Positions 27,319-35,536 of a stretch of 64,000 nucleotides of DNA are shown here, piece by piece. Under the pieces are notes generated by a model. That model was not told the DNA's origin. It saw only the letters and a list, made by a program, of their open reading frames with translations, and searched no databases. The DNA comes from Desulfovibrionaceae bacterium (GTDB lineage Bacteria > Desulfobacterota > Desulfovibrionia > Desulfovibrionales > Desulfovibrionaceae), in NCBI GenBank assembly GCA_009783025.1, contig WRHY01000005.1:1-64000 (forward strand). Reading direction: 5' to 3'. The first letter of the stretch is position 1, and each line of letters starts with the position of its first letter. The translations under genes and the position numbers were made by a program.

Positions 27319-27475
27319 AATTCCATCCTTTAGGCGCGTATTGATCGTTCCAGGCCATGCGCTTGGCCTTGTTTTCAACAAAGCCAAATTTTTTGCAGTA
27401 GCCAAAAAGATAGCCGTCAACACAATCCAAGGCTTTGGCATGTCGCCCGAAAACAGATTTATTTTCGGGCGACAT
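27206..27475 (-). pseudogene. Duplicated C-terminal GNAT-tip fragment
   Basis: Contains ALDCVDGYLFGYCKKFGF, then WNDQYAPKGWNYDKDGRP and IYFFEYQ, closely matching the C-terminal tip of the 944-codon gene upstream (LDCVGGHLKAYYESFGF, WNEQYAPKGWNYDKYGRP, IYFFEYP). The fragment has no preceding N-terminal part of the GNAT fold and no evident ribosome site, so it is probably not a complete protein. About 160 bp are shared at the DNA level (27277-27435 with 27735-27893). Confidence 0.6.
27277..27435. repeat. Direct repeat, GNAT-tip copy 2 (partner 27735-27893)
   Basis: About 160 bp in direct orientation with 27735-27893, offset 458 bases, with scattered mismatches. The stretch around TTCCATCCTTTAGGCGCGTATT is unchanged. 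Each copy encodes the last part of a GNAT-like domain in one frame and the start of a small gene in another. Confidence 0.75.
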
Positions 27476-27533
27476 AATGTTGCCGATTTGCCCCTTGGCA
27501 GCCTAGTGGTGGACGTAGGGGAAGAGTTGGAGG

Positions 27534-27776
27534 TTACATTTCATTCAGGAGTTCCAGTTCCTCGATTAGACGGACGCGGTGCTCCTTGAACCATTCCGGA
27601 CCGTATATCTTCAGGAGATCGTTGGTTGATTTCACTGCCAGCCTCTGAATGTCCTCGTCCACGTCCAGGCTCTCTACCCCGTGAAGTTTCAAGACGTCTG
27701 CGAATGTCTCCACGGTTACGGGAGAGTCCTTCGGGGTATTCGAAGAAATAGATGTCTGGTCTGCCGTATTTGTCAT
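27534..27776 (-). CDS. Small helical protein overprinted on the GNAT tip
   Basis: 80 residues from ATG 27776, preceded by AAGGATGG. It begins MTNTADQTSISSNTP, almost the same as the gene starting at 27318, then differs completely: VETFADVLKLHGVESLDVDEDIQRLAVKSTNDLLKIYGPEWFKEH, a helical, acidic composition. It overlaps the end of the long gene in another frame over its whole length. Its amino-acid composition looks natural while the long gene's overlapping tail is Arg/Gly-rich, so this frame is the better candidate for the real one here. Confidence 0.5.
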   Translation of the reverse strand: MTNTADQTSISSNTPKDSPVTVETFADVLKLHGVESLDVDEDIQRLAVKSTNDLLKIYGPEWFKEHRVRLIEELELLNEM

Positions 27777-30375
27777 AATTCCATCCTTTAGGCGCGTATT
27801 GTTCGTTCCATTTTAGACGCTTAGCCTCGTTTTCAAGAAAACCAAAAGATTCATAATATGCCTTTAAGTGGCCGCCAACACAATCCAAGGTCTTACCACC
27901 TTGAGCAACTGCCTCAATGACGGCGCCCTCTCCTGCGCCTTTTTGGCCAGAGTTATTTACTACTCCCACTATATCCATTTTATCCGTAAGGGTGAAGCCC
28001 ACACCATCTTCTGTCATGAAGTGCCGCCACCCTTTCATTTCTTCGGGTGTATAGGGTGTCAGAAATTCAGGCCGCTTGCTTTTTTCTCGCAGCGCAACAA
28101 AGGTTTTCGCGTCGGTTTCGCGAAACACATTGATTTCTTGCGTCGCCTTTTGTACGGCCTCCGCCCCGGCCCCCCTCATCCCCCTCGCCGCCCGCATCGC
28201 CTTAACCGCCCCCATCATAACGCCCGAGGTCGCGGCGCCAAGGCCAAGCCCTTCCAAGGCGCGTTTAAAGCGGCCCTCTATCTGGGAATCATTTTCGGAG
28301 GCGGCCAGGAATTCACTGACCGGGTTTTGCAGTTCGGGGAACTCTTGAATCAGATTGGAGAGGTTTGCTTCCATCCCGTCAAAAAAGGCGAAGTCCGAGA
28401 TGCCTCCGGCCAGCATGCCCTTGCCGATTTGTCCGGCTGCGCTGACGGCTTTGAATCCTCTCAGGGCGTAGCCTCCGACAAAGAATCCGGTCAGGAATTG
28501 CGAAACCCCGCTTGCCAGTTTACCGGCCACTGTGTCCGGCGCGTCAACGAGCTGCGGAATTTGCGGAACTCCCTTTGGCTGGCCTTTGTCCAGGGATATG
28601 CCGCCTTCGGGGTCAAAGTTAAGACTGTAATTCGCCCATTCAGGGCCGATTTCGCGGAGCATGTTGCCAAGCTCGTACACAAGATTGATTGCCGCATTGC
28701 CGCCCTTGGTGCTTCCATGTAGAGCGGCCTTAAAAAGCGAGGCAAGGAAGGCGGAAGAATCGCGCTGTAATACCACCTCCGGATCTTCATACTCGCCAGG
28801 AGACGTCTCCTCCCCCGCCCTTTCCGGCGCATACCGCTCCAGCACAGCCGGCAAAAGATACCTCGATGAACGCAAATCAAGTAGCTCCCGCGCGGTCTCG
28901 TCATCCTTGGCCTCCAGGATGGCCTGCATGGTCTCGGTGCGCGCCTTGAGGTGCGCGGCAATGAGTTCGGGCGAGTCCGCCCCAAACGCTTCATCCAGTT
29001 TTCTGAACGCATGCTCAAGCAGCCCGGCCCTGGGTCCCCCGGCTGCTTCTCGTAGTTTCTCCAGTTTTTTCATGGTCTTCTGGCTCAATTTTCCGCAGAC
29101 CACAGCCCTGGCAAGCTCGGCATTGGTAATCTCGGCCCCGCTCGCCAGACGCTTTTGCGTCTCCAACACAAAGGCCGGGGCATCCTGTCCGGTTCGGCCT
29201 TGTTCGAGGGCGGCGAGGGCTTCGGCCTTTTCCTCCGGGTCAAGAAGGGCCGGATCCGCGTCCTGGAGCAGTTGATAGGCGGCCACGGGGTCGGGTCCGG
29301 CCTTGGCTTTGGTTCCGTTTGGTTCAATGCCGAGGGCCGTGCACACGGTTCGGGCCAGGAGGGCGCTTTGAGCATTCTCCCTCGCTTTTACCTCGTCTTG
29401 TTGCTCTTGCTGTTGCAGGACGCGCAGTTTGCCCTGGACCGGGAGCATTTGCGATTCAGTGAGGGTAATGCCGAGGTCGGCCAGTTTGTTGGGGGATTGG
29501 GCTGTGGCCAGCCGATCTTGCTCTGGCAGAGCGGCGAGCAGGGTGAAGGCCTGCTGTTGTCGTGCGGTCGTAAGCTTTCCGGTAAGCGCCTCGGCATCCA
29601 GGGGGTTGAGGCGGCCGCTCTCGAGAATGTCGTCGGCGCGGTCCAGGTCTTCGCTGCCGACAAAGGCGAGGGCGCGTTTGAGTTGCAGGTCCGAGTCCAT
29701 TTGTTTGAGGGAGGCGTCGGCCTGTTCGCGGTTGAGGCCGAGGCGTCCGGATGAGGCGGCTACCTGTTCGAGCATGCGCTGTCGGTTGTCGTCAAAGACG
29801 CGGTCATCGGTGAAGGCGAGCAGGGCGCTTTTCTGGTGAGCGATGATGGCGGCGGTGTCGGCGGCGCTTTCGGCCTTGTGGAGTTCGGCGTTTGCGTGTC
29901 GGCCCACGGCGGTTTGAGTTGAGACGCGGGATAAGAAGGCCATTTCTTGGAACTGGCGTTGTGCGTTGGGGTGGAGTCCTTTGCCGAGTTTTTGCACACC
30001 CTTCTCGTAGAAGAGCCTGGTGTCTTTGACCGCGTCGACGGCACTGAGGCCCTGGCGCTTAAAAATTGCGTTGTCGCTGGTGTGCAGGAAGTCGTCGACG
30101 TCGGCGGAGAGGGTAGCGAAGGCGTTTTTGGCAGTGATGTCGTTTTTTTGTTGGAGGATGTCTTTGGATATGGCGCGGGTGGCGTCGGCGAGGGCGGAGA
30201 GGGCGGCGATTGTGGTTGTGGCCGGACCGGCCCATGTGTCGCCGAAGACGGGTGAGCGAGCGTTGGAGAGCATGGTGGGGGTGTTGAGCTCGGGGTTATA
30301 TTTGAATCTGGAGAGGGCGGAGGAGGAGTCACCGGGGATGGGGAGGGGGGGGGAGGTAATATAGGGGGTGCGCAT
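27541..30375 (-). CDS. Large phage-virion/ejection-like protein with GNAT-like C-terminal domain
   Basis: 944 codons. Residues about 60-500 are long helical, Gln/Ala/Asp-rich repeats (RQGLSAVDAVKDTRLFYEKG, FQEMAFLSRVSTQTAVGRHA and so on) of the kind seen in phage internal-virion or DNA-ejection proteins. Residues about 600-770 are Gly/Ala-rich with possible membrane-active stretches (FLTGFFVGGYALRGF, GIGKGM-like and GLGLGAATSGVMMGAVKAM). Residues about 780-880 resemble a GNAT-type fold: FTLTDKMDIVGVVNNSG, AVAQGGKTLDCVGGHLKAYYESFGF, YAPKGWNYDKYGRPD. The last 66 residues are Arg/Gly-rich and overlap the gene at 27534, so they may be an out-of-frame extension after loss of the native stop. AAGGAG ribosome site. 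No capsid, tail or packaging genes are adjacent. Confidence 0.6.
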   Translation of the reverse strand: MRTPYITSPPLPIPGDSSSALSRFKYNPELNTPTMLSNARSPVFGDTWAGPATTTIAALSALADATRAISKDILQQKNDITAKNAFATLSADVDDFLHTSDNAIFKRQGLSAVDAVKDTRLFYEKGVQKLGKGLHPNAQRQFQEMAFLSRVSTQTAVGRHANAELHKAESAADTAAIIAHQKSALLAFTDDRVFDDNRQRMLEQVAASSGRLGLNREQADASLKQMDSDLQLKRALAFVGSEDLDRADDILESGRLNPLDAEALTGKLTTARQQQAFTLLAALPEQDRLATAQSPNKLADLGITLTESQMLPVQGKLRVLQQQEQQDEVKARENAQSALLARTVCTALGIEPNGTKAKAGPDPVAAYQLLQDADPALLDPEEKAEALAALEQGRTGQDAPAFVLETQKRLASGAEITNAELARAVVCGKLSQKTMKKLEKLREAAGGPRAGLLEHAFRKLDEAFGADSPELIAAHLKARTETMQAILEAKDDETARELLDLRSSRYLLPAVLERYAPERAGEETSPGEYEDPEVVLQRDSSAFLASLFKAALHGSTKGGNAAINLVYELGNMLREIGPEWANYSLNFDPEGGISLDKGQPKGVPQIPQLVDAPDTVAGKLASGVSQFLTGFFVGGYALRGFKAVSAAGQIGKGMLAGGISDFAFFDGMEANLSNLIQEFPELQNPVSEFLAASENDSQIEGRFKRALEGLGLGAATSGVMMGAVKAMRAARGMRGAGAEAVQKATQEINVFRETDAKTFVALREKSKRPEFLTPYTPEEMKGWRHFMTEDGVGFTLTDKMDIVGVVNNSGQKGAGEGAVIEAVAQGGKTLDCVGGHLKAYYESFGFLENEAKRLKWNEQYAPKGWNYDKYGRPDIYFFEYPEGLSRNRGDIRRRLETSRGREPGRGRGHSEAGSEINQRSPEDIRSGMVQGAPRPSNRGTGTPE

Positions 30376-30623
30376 GGTGGGCTCCTTGTGAAGTTTGAAG
30401 TTAATACGGTAATTGTGCGGCGGGATGCCGGTGGATTTTACTTAAGACAGGGAGCTGGATATGATTGGGTGATGTAGTAAGAGTTCCGGGTCCGCCGGGG
30501 CGGAACAGGAGACGGGCGAGGCAGGACTCGCGGTGGTATAATGAGGGCAGGGGGGTGTATGGGCTGAGGCGGTCTAAGGCAGTGTTGAGGCGAATACAGG
30601 GGAATGATGGTTGGGTTACGACA

Positions 30624-30652
30624 ATACTAGTCTTTTTGTTTATAGAAGTCAA
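30624..30652 (-). promoter_or_regulatory. Promoter of the large island gene, long leader
   Basis: On the minus strand TTGACT (30652-30647), 17-base spacer, TAGTAT (30629-30624). Transcription would begin near 30617, leaving a leader of about 240 bases before the ATG at 30375. The leader is C-rich, lacks clear hairpins and holds no coding frame I would support. The remaining gap up to 30841 has a TTGCTCAAGCTGA motif (about 30728) seen again after the element at 34284, and otherwise nothing. Confidence 0.5.
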
Positions 30653-30841
30653 CACTCATTTTGCGGGAAGGAGGTGTTTTGTGACGGGAGGCATTTTTTC
30701 CTGCCATGGGTGGGTTAACGCCGGTATTGCTCAAGCTGAGTCTTGCCCAACTGCCGGAAAAGACGTTGACAAAAAGGTGCTTATTTCAGCAATATAAAGC
30801 ATACTAGCCTCCGGCACTACCCTATCACGAGTAAGGCTTTG

Positions 30842-33800
30842 ATGACAGAACAAGCCCCTTCCGCCCGGCCAAGCAAGCCGCGTTCCCTGATTCGCGGGAT
30901 ATTCCTGTGGGTATTGCTGCCGTTGCTGCTGCTCCTTTTCGCGGGTCTGGCCTCGCTGTATACAATCTGCCTGTACAAGCCCGAACTGGTGACTGCCGTG
31001 ATGCAGCGGCATCTCTCCGAGGCCACGGGCATGCCCTGGCGCATCAAGGGGGCTATCCGCCCGGTGCTGGCGCCTTTTCCCGGCCTGGTGCTGTCCGACG
31101 TCAACCTCATGGCCGCCACTCTGGAGCAAATCCCTTACGCTGATACCTCGCGCCCGCTGTTGCATGTGGGCAAGCTGCGCCTGTATGCCGATCCTGTCTC
31201 TGTCCTGCGCTTGTCCCCGCGTTTTCATCAGGTCGAGCTCATAGAGCCGGTGATCAATCTGGCCTATGACCAGCACGGCCGCCCGTTATGGCTGCCCTTG
31301 CCGCAGGAGGAGACCGGTCCCGGAGCGTCCGGTCCCGGAGAGGCCGAAGCAGGAGCGGCGACCCCGTCCGCCGAGGAAAACGGCGCGGCCTTGCGGCGCG
31401 CGGCGAACCTGGTCTGCACGCTTCCGCCCTCGGCCATGCAGCCGGTACTGATCCGTAACGGAAGCGTTATGAGCTATGCCAACGACAACAGTCTGCTGCT
31501 GTTCTTTACCGGCATCAACGGCACTTTTGAGCCGGGCGCGCCGGAAGACAACCTCCGCCTGAGCACGGCCTTTTCCCTGCCGGACGCCGGTCTTGACCTC
31601 AGGGTATTCCTGTCCGCGCGAATCGGCTGCGAAGGCATACCAGCCAGGGGAAAGCTCTCCGGCCGGGTGGACATGACGCCGCCGGGCAGCCGTACCTTGT
31701 CCGGCGAGTTCAGCAGCGGCTTTTTGTGGCGGGAAGACGGCCGCCACATTGCGCTGCCGGATTTTCGCCTGGCAGCGGAAACCGACGCCATAAGCGGCGA
31801 CCTGACACTCGATCTGGCCGAAACAGAGTGCACGGGCAAAGTGCTGATCCACAAGCTGAGCCTGCCCCGCTGGTTCGAGTTCGGCCGGGTCTTGCCGCCG
31901 GGCTTGCGCCAAGCCCTGGACGCCCTGGAGGGCGAATTCGACCTGCAACTCGACGCGCGCCGGGCCGAGGCGCTCAATCTGAGCGGCACAGCCGGGATTC
32001 TGTCTCTATCGGGCTACGTGGGCACGCCGGATTTCAGCGCGCCTGTGGTGGCGGTGGATCTTGACCTGGATCAGGCCGATCTGGATCTGCTCTTTCCTTT
32101 TCTCTCGGCCCCAGGCACCGTGGTGCCCGAACCCGTTCCCCTGGCTTTCGACCACCCTCCGCTGGCCCCGTACCCCAAGAACCCGGATGCTCCGCCGCCC
32201 GCCCCGCCGGAGCCGGGCGCTCCCCCGGACATTGAGGTCAGCTATGACGTCACCGTGCGCGTGGCCCGGCCCAGGGTGCACTCGGTGGACACCGGCCCGC
32301 TCAGGGTACTGGTCTTTCCGGCCCAGGTGCGGGGCATCGAAAAAACCCGCGTGACCTTCAGTGTGTCGTCCATCCTGGACGGCGCGGTGAACGGACGCCT
32401 GGACATTGGCGATCACGCCATTCTCATGCACTACGACGCCAAGGCGCTGGAACTGGGCCTGCTGCCTGAAAACGCGGCCGGCGCGGTCACCATAGCGGGC
32501 AAGGTGACCGGCGTCTGCGAGATGGACGTGCCCCTGCTGCAAGACGGTTCCCTGGCCGATGACTGGAAAATCCGGGTAAACGCGGCCATCAAGGGCTGCG
32601 AGATTGTCGGACACCATGCCCCGGCCCCGTGGCGGCTGTTCGCGGACACGGCCGGAGTGGACGGACAGGGCAACATTTACGCGGTGCTGAGCAAGGGCAT
32701 ACGGATTCAAGGCCTGTGGGCTCTCGCTGTCGCGGGCATAAAAACCTCGTGGTTCCCCAAAGGCAATGATGCGCTCAAGGGCACGTTCGACGGAGGCCTG
32801 CACTGGCCGCCCATGGATGACGCGCCGCCCGCCGGAGCTTCCACGCCCGCGCCGCATGTTATTGAAAAACGGGGCGTGGACAAGGTGGCCGGAAACCTGC
32901 AACTGGACGGTTCCCTGACCGTGCCGCTGGGGTCGCTGTTAAAGCCGGTCACGGGCAAGCTGAAAACGGATCTGGACTGGCGTCTGTATGCGGAAACCAT
33001 TGCCCTGCAAAACATCACTTACGAGGGCTTTGGCAGTTATCTGGAAGGACGCGCGTCCCTGGATTTTTCCGGCAGGGAGGTGCTTGTCGGCTCTGATGTA
33101 AGTTTTAAAATCAATCCTCGGGAGTTGCTCAAAGCCTGGAACGCCCTGCCTCCGCCGGAAATGCAGCCGCCCCAACTGCTTACCGGGCAGAGCAGCGTCA
33201 GCGGCAGAAGCGGAAGCCTGCGCTTTGACGCCATCAAGGCCGAGCTTGACGGAGCGCCTGTCAGCGGCGAAATTTTCTGGCAGGACTCCACGGACGGAGC
33301 CGCGAAGGAAGAAGCCGGACAATGGACTTTTCGCCTGTCCGCCAACTTCCTGGACCTGGACAAATACTTTCCCCCCGCTCCGGCCCTGCCGCCCGGCCAG
33401 CGGCCGCCCCCGCCCTCGCAAAAACCCTGGGATCTGTCTTTCCTGAAGGGCAAAGCTCTTGATGCGCAGCTCCTGATCCGCAACGCCAAAAAGGACAGGC
33501 TCACCTTTGGCCAGAGCAAGATAACCGCGGCCCTGCAACGGGATCGTTTCTCGTTCTTTGCCGGAAGCGACGCCTTTTACAACGGCAAAGCAACCCTTGT
33601 GCTGCAAGGCACGATTGTGCCGGGCAACTCGCAGATTACCCTGCGCAAAGGACTGCTTCAGGTGGACGATGCCGATGTAGGCAAGCTCATGTATGATTAC
33701 AGCAAGGAAACGTCCTTTGGGGGCCAGGCCTCCCTCATTGTTGACGTTAACGGAACCATGCGCAGTGACGCCGACGTTCCGGCAAAGCTTTCCGGCATAT

Positions 33801-34285
33801 GGAATCTGCGCATCAGCGACGGTCTGTACCCGGCTTTTATGAGCGGCCAGGACTCCGCGCTGCGCAATACCTTTTCCACAGCTTCGGCCAGCGGCGCGCT
33901 GGAAAACGGCGTGCTGCGTTCCAGGAACTTCACCCTGAGCGGGACCATGGTGAACATGGAGGGCAGTGGCTGGTTTGATCTCACGAACAGGAATTACGAC
34001 ATAGGGGTCAGCGTCACCTTTGCCAGAGTGCCCACCGTGCCGGTGCGTTTTTACGGCAGCACCTATGAACCCCGGATGCGGGTACGCGGCGTGGACATGG
34101 TGGTGGAAACCGTGCAGCACGCCGGGAGCACGGTTTTTGGCCTGTTCAAGGGAGTACTGCTGCTGCCCGCTTATGCCGTGGGCGGAGCGGCCGAACTGCT
34201 CGGCGGCGGACAGCGTGACAATCAGCCTGCCAAGGTCGCGCCGCTTGCGCCTATGCGGCAGCAAACAGGCCACCCCGGCCAGTAG
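30842..34285 (+). CDS. AsmA-family protein
   Basis: 1147 residues. One N-terminal membrane helix (about 18-42), then a very long periplasmic part beginning with the AsmA-type region (YKPELVTAVMQRHLSEATGMPWRIKGAIRPVLAPFPGLVLSDV) and ending with the C-terminal AsmA segment (NFTLSGTMVNMEGSGWFDLTNRNYDIGVSVTF). Pro-rich linkers occur near 150-180 and 440-460. AsmA-like proteins are thought to act in lipid transport or outer-membrane homeostasis as bridge-like proteins. The ATG at 30842 is preferred over the TTG one codon earlier. Its TAG stop is also the first part of the palindrome at 34284. Confidence 0.8.
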   Translation: MTEQAPSARPSKPRSLIRGIFLWVLLPLLLLLFAGLASLYTICLYKPELVTAVMQRHLSEATGMPWRIKGAIRPVLAPFPGLVLSDVNLMAATLEQIPYADTSRPLLHVGKLRLYADPVSVLRLSPRFHQVELIEPVINLAYDQHGRPLWLPLPQEETGPGASGPGEAEAGAATPSAEENGAALRRAANLVCTLPPSAMQPVLIRNGSVMSYANDNSLLLFFTGINGTFEPGAPEDNLRLSTAFSLPDAGLDLRVFLSARIGCEGIPARGKLSGRVDMTPPGSRTLSGEFSSGFLWREDGRHIALPDFRLAAETDAISGDLTLDLAETECTGKVLIHKLSLPRWFEFGRVLPPGLRQALDALEGEFDLQLDARRAEALNLSGTAGILSLSGYVGTPDFSAPVVAVDLDLDQADLDLLFPFLSAPGTVVPEPVPLAFDHPPLAPYPKNPDAPPPAPPEPGAPPDIEVSYDVTVRVARPRVHSVDTGPLRVLVFPAQVRGIEKTRVTFSVSSILDGAVNGRLDIGDHAILMHYDAKALELGLLPENAAGAVTIAGKVTGVCEMDVPLLQDGSLADDWKIRVNAAIKGCEIVGHHAPAPWRLFADTAGVDGQGNIYAVLSKGIRIQGLWALAVAGIKTSWFPKGNDALKGTFDGGLHWPPMDDAPPAGASTPAPHVIEKRGVDKVAGNLQLDGSLTVPLGSLLKPVTGKLKTDLDWRLYAETIALQNITYEGFGSYLEGRASLDFSGREVLVGSDVSFKINPRELLKAWNALPPPEMQPPQLLTGQSSVSGRSGSLRFDAIKAELDGAPVSGEIFWQDSTDGAAKEEAGQWTFRLSANFLDLDKYFPPAPALPPGQRPPPPSQKPWDLSFLKGKALDAQLLIRNAKKDRLTFGQSKITAALQRDRFSFFAGSDAFYNGKATLVLQGTIVPGNSQITLRKGLLQVDDADVGKLMYDYSKETSFGGQASLIVDVNGTMRSDADVPAKLSGIWNLRISDGLYPAFMSGQDSALRNTFSTASASGALENGVLRSRNFTLSGTMVNMEGSGWFDLTNRNYDIGVSVTFARVPTVPVRFYGSTYEPRMRVRGVDMVVETVQHAGSTVFGLFKGVLLLPAYAVGGAAELLGGGQRDNQPAKVAPLAPMRQQTGHPGQ

Positions 34286-34411
34286 ACAGGGATTCAGTTT
34301 GCCGTGATACTGCGTCAGGCTTGCTTTGTGCTCCGGGGCAGGGCTGAAGAGCCCAGCCCCATCGCCCAAAGCTGCGCCTTCCTCGTCTGACGACAAACTG
34401 AATCCCTGTCT
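34284..34411. repeat. Palindromic element family A, copy 4
   Basis: Perfect 18-bp arms at 34284-34301 (agacagggattcagtttg) and 34394-34411. The nested GGGGCAGGGCT/AGCCCAGCCCC hairpin is intact. The left arm overlaps the last two bases of the asmA-like stop codon. Beyond the right arm two partial TTGCTCAAGCTGA units occur before fliG (about 34415-34455). Confidence 0.82.
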
Positions 34412-34522
34412 GCTTTGCTCAAGCTGAGCCGCTGGCTGCCTTGCTCAAGCTGACCCTTTCCCTCGACATATTTCGCCGTGCCGTATAGAATCAGGGGAGC
34501 GGTATTCCACGAGGAGAATCAC

Positions 34523-35536
34523 ATGGCGGATGATATTGTCATTTCTCAGGCCGGGGCGAAAAAAACAGCGGTCCTGCTTTTGACTCTGGGTGAGCAGTTC
34601 GCGGCGGAAGTGTTCAAGCGCATGACGCGCGATGAGCTGGCGGCCGTGTCCAAGGCCATGCTGGAACTGGAAACCGTGCCCAAGGAGATGGTCGAGGATG
34701 TATTGCGCGAATACTATCACGCTCTGGTCACGGGCCAGGAGATGATCCGGGGCGGCGCGGAGTCGGTCAGGCGCCTGCTCCTGCCCAATGTGGACAGCGA
34801 AACCGCGAAATACGTGTCCGACTACCTGGAACTGGATACCGGGCCGCAGCCGTTCAGAAACATCGGCAAGGTCAGCCCCAAGCTGCTGGCCCAGATTTTG
34901 CGCAACGAGCATCCGCAGACCCTGGCCCTCATTTTGGGCAACCTGCCCCCCGAGCAGGCTGCGGATTTGCTGACCAAGCTGCCCGCCGGGGCGCGCACGG
35001 AAATACTCATGCGCCTCGCCAACCTGGAGGCGGTTCCGGAGGAAATGCTCATGGCTGTCGACAAGGTACTGGAAAGCCAGCTCATCGCCATGGGCGGCAA
35101 GGAAGGCAAAAAGGTCGGCGGCGTCAGTTCGGTGGCCGAAATTCTCAACGCGGTGGACCGGGCCACGGAAGAAGAAGTGCTGTCCGAAATCGAAGAAGAA
35201 TCCGTGACCATGGCCGAGGAAATCCGCAACCTCATGTTCGTGTTTGAAGATGTTAAAATCCTGGAAGACCGCTCCGTCCGCGAGATTCTGAAGGAAATTT
35301 CCAACGAGGATCTGACCATGGCCCTCAAGGGCGCCACCGAGGAAATGCGCACCCTGTTCTTCAGGAACATGTCTGAGCGCGCGGGCAACATGATTCGCGA
35401 AGATCTGGAAATCATGGGGCCGACGCGCCTGTCCGACGTGGAAGCGGCGCAGCAGAACATCGTCAAGATCGTTCGCCGCCTGGAAGGCGAAGGCCGGGTT
35501 GTGATCAGTCGCGGAGGAGGCGACGAGTTTGTCTGA
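34523..35536 (+). CDS. fliG: Flagellar motor switch protein FliG
   Basis: 337 residues, full FliG length. N-terminal GAKKTAVLLLTLGEQFAAEVFKRM, middle ILRNEHPQTLALILGNLPPEQAADLLTKLP with the EHPQT motif, and C-terminal region with VFEDVKILEDRSVREILKEI and the charged torque helix MRTLFFRNMSERAGNMIREDLEIMGP. It forms the rotor ring that contacts MotA and FliM/FliN. ATG 34523 has a GAGGAG site; the longer frame from 34478 does not look native. First gene of fliGHI in this window. Confidence 0.96.
   Translation: MADDIVISQAGAKKTAVLLLTLGEQFAAEVFKRMTRDELAAVSKAMLELETVPKEMVEDVLREYYHALVTGQEMIRGGAESVRRLLLPNVDSETAKYVSDYLELDTGPQPFRNIGKVSPKLLAQILRNEHPQTLALILGNLPPEQAADLLTKLPAGARTEILMRLANLEAVPEEMLMAVDKVLESQLIAMGGKEGKKVGGVSSVAEILNAVDRATEEEVLSEIEEESVTMAEEIRNLMFVFEDVKILEDRSVREILKEISNEDLTMALKGATEEMRTLFFRNMSERAGNMIREDLEIMGPTRLSDVEAAQQNIVKIVRRLEGEGRVVISRGGGDEFV

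Noticed and set aside
30401..30655. 84-codon frame in the leader of the large island gene
   Set aside because: No ribosome site, odd composition, spans the promoter; treated as untranslated leader.
32939..34396. 485-codon frame antisense to the asmA-like gene that starts in the palindrome
   Set aside because: Its first residues come from reading through family A; similar peptides appear at every copy only because the DNA is repeated.
7092..34411. CRISPR array
   Set aside because: The repeats are single, dispersed, palindromic and up to 130 bp; there are no regular spacers and no cas genes.
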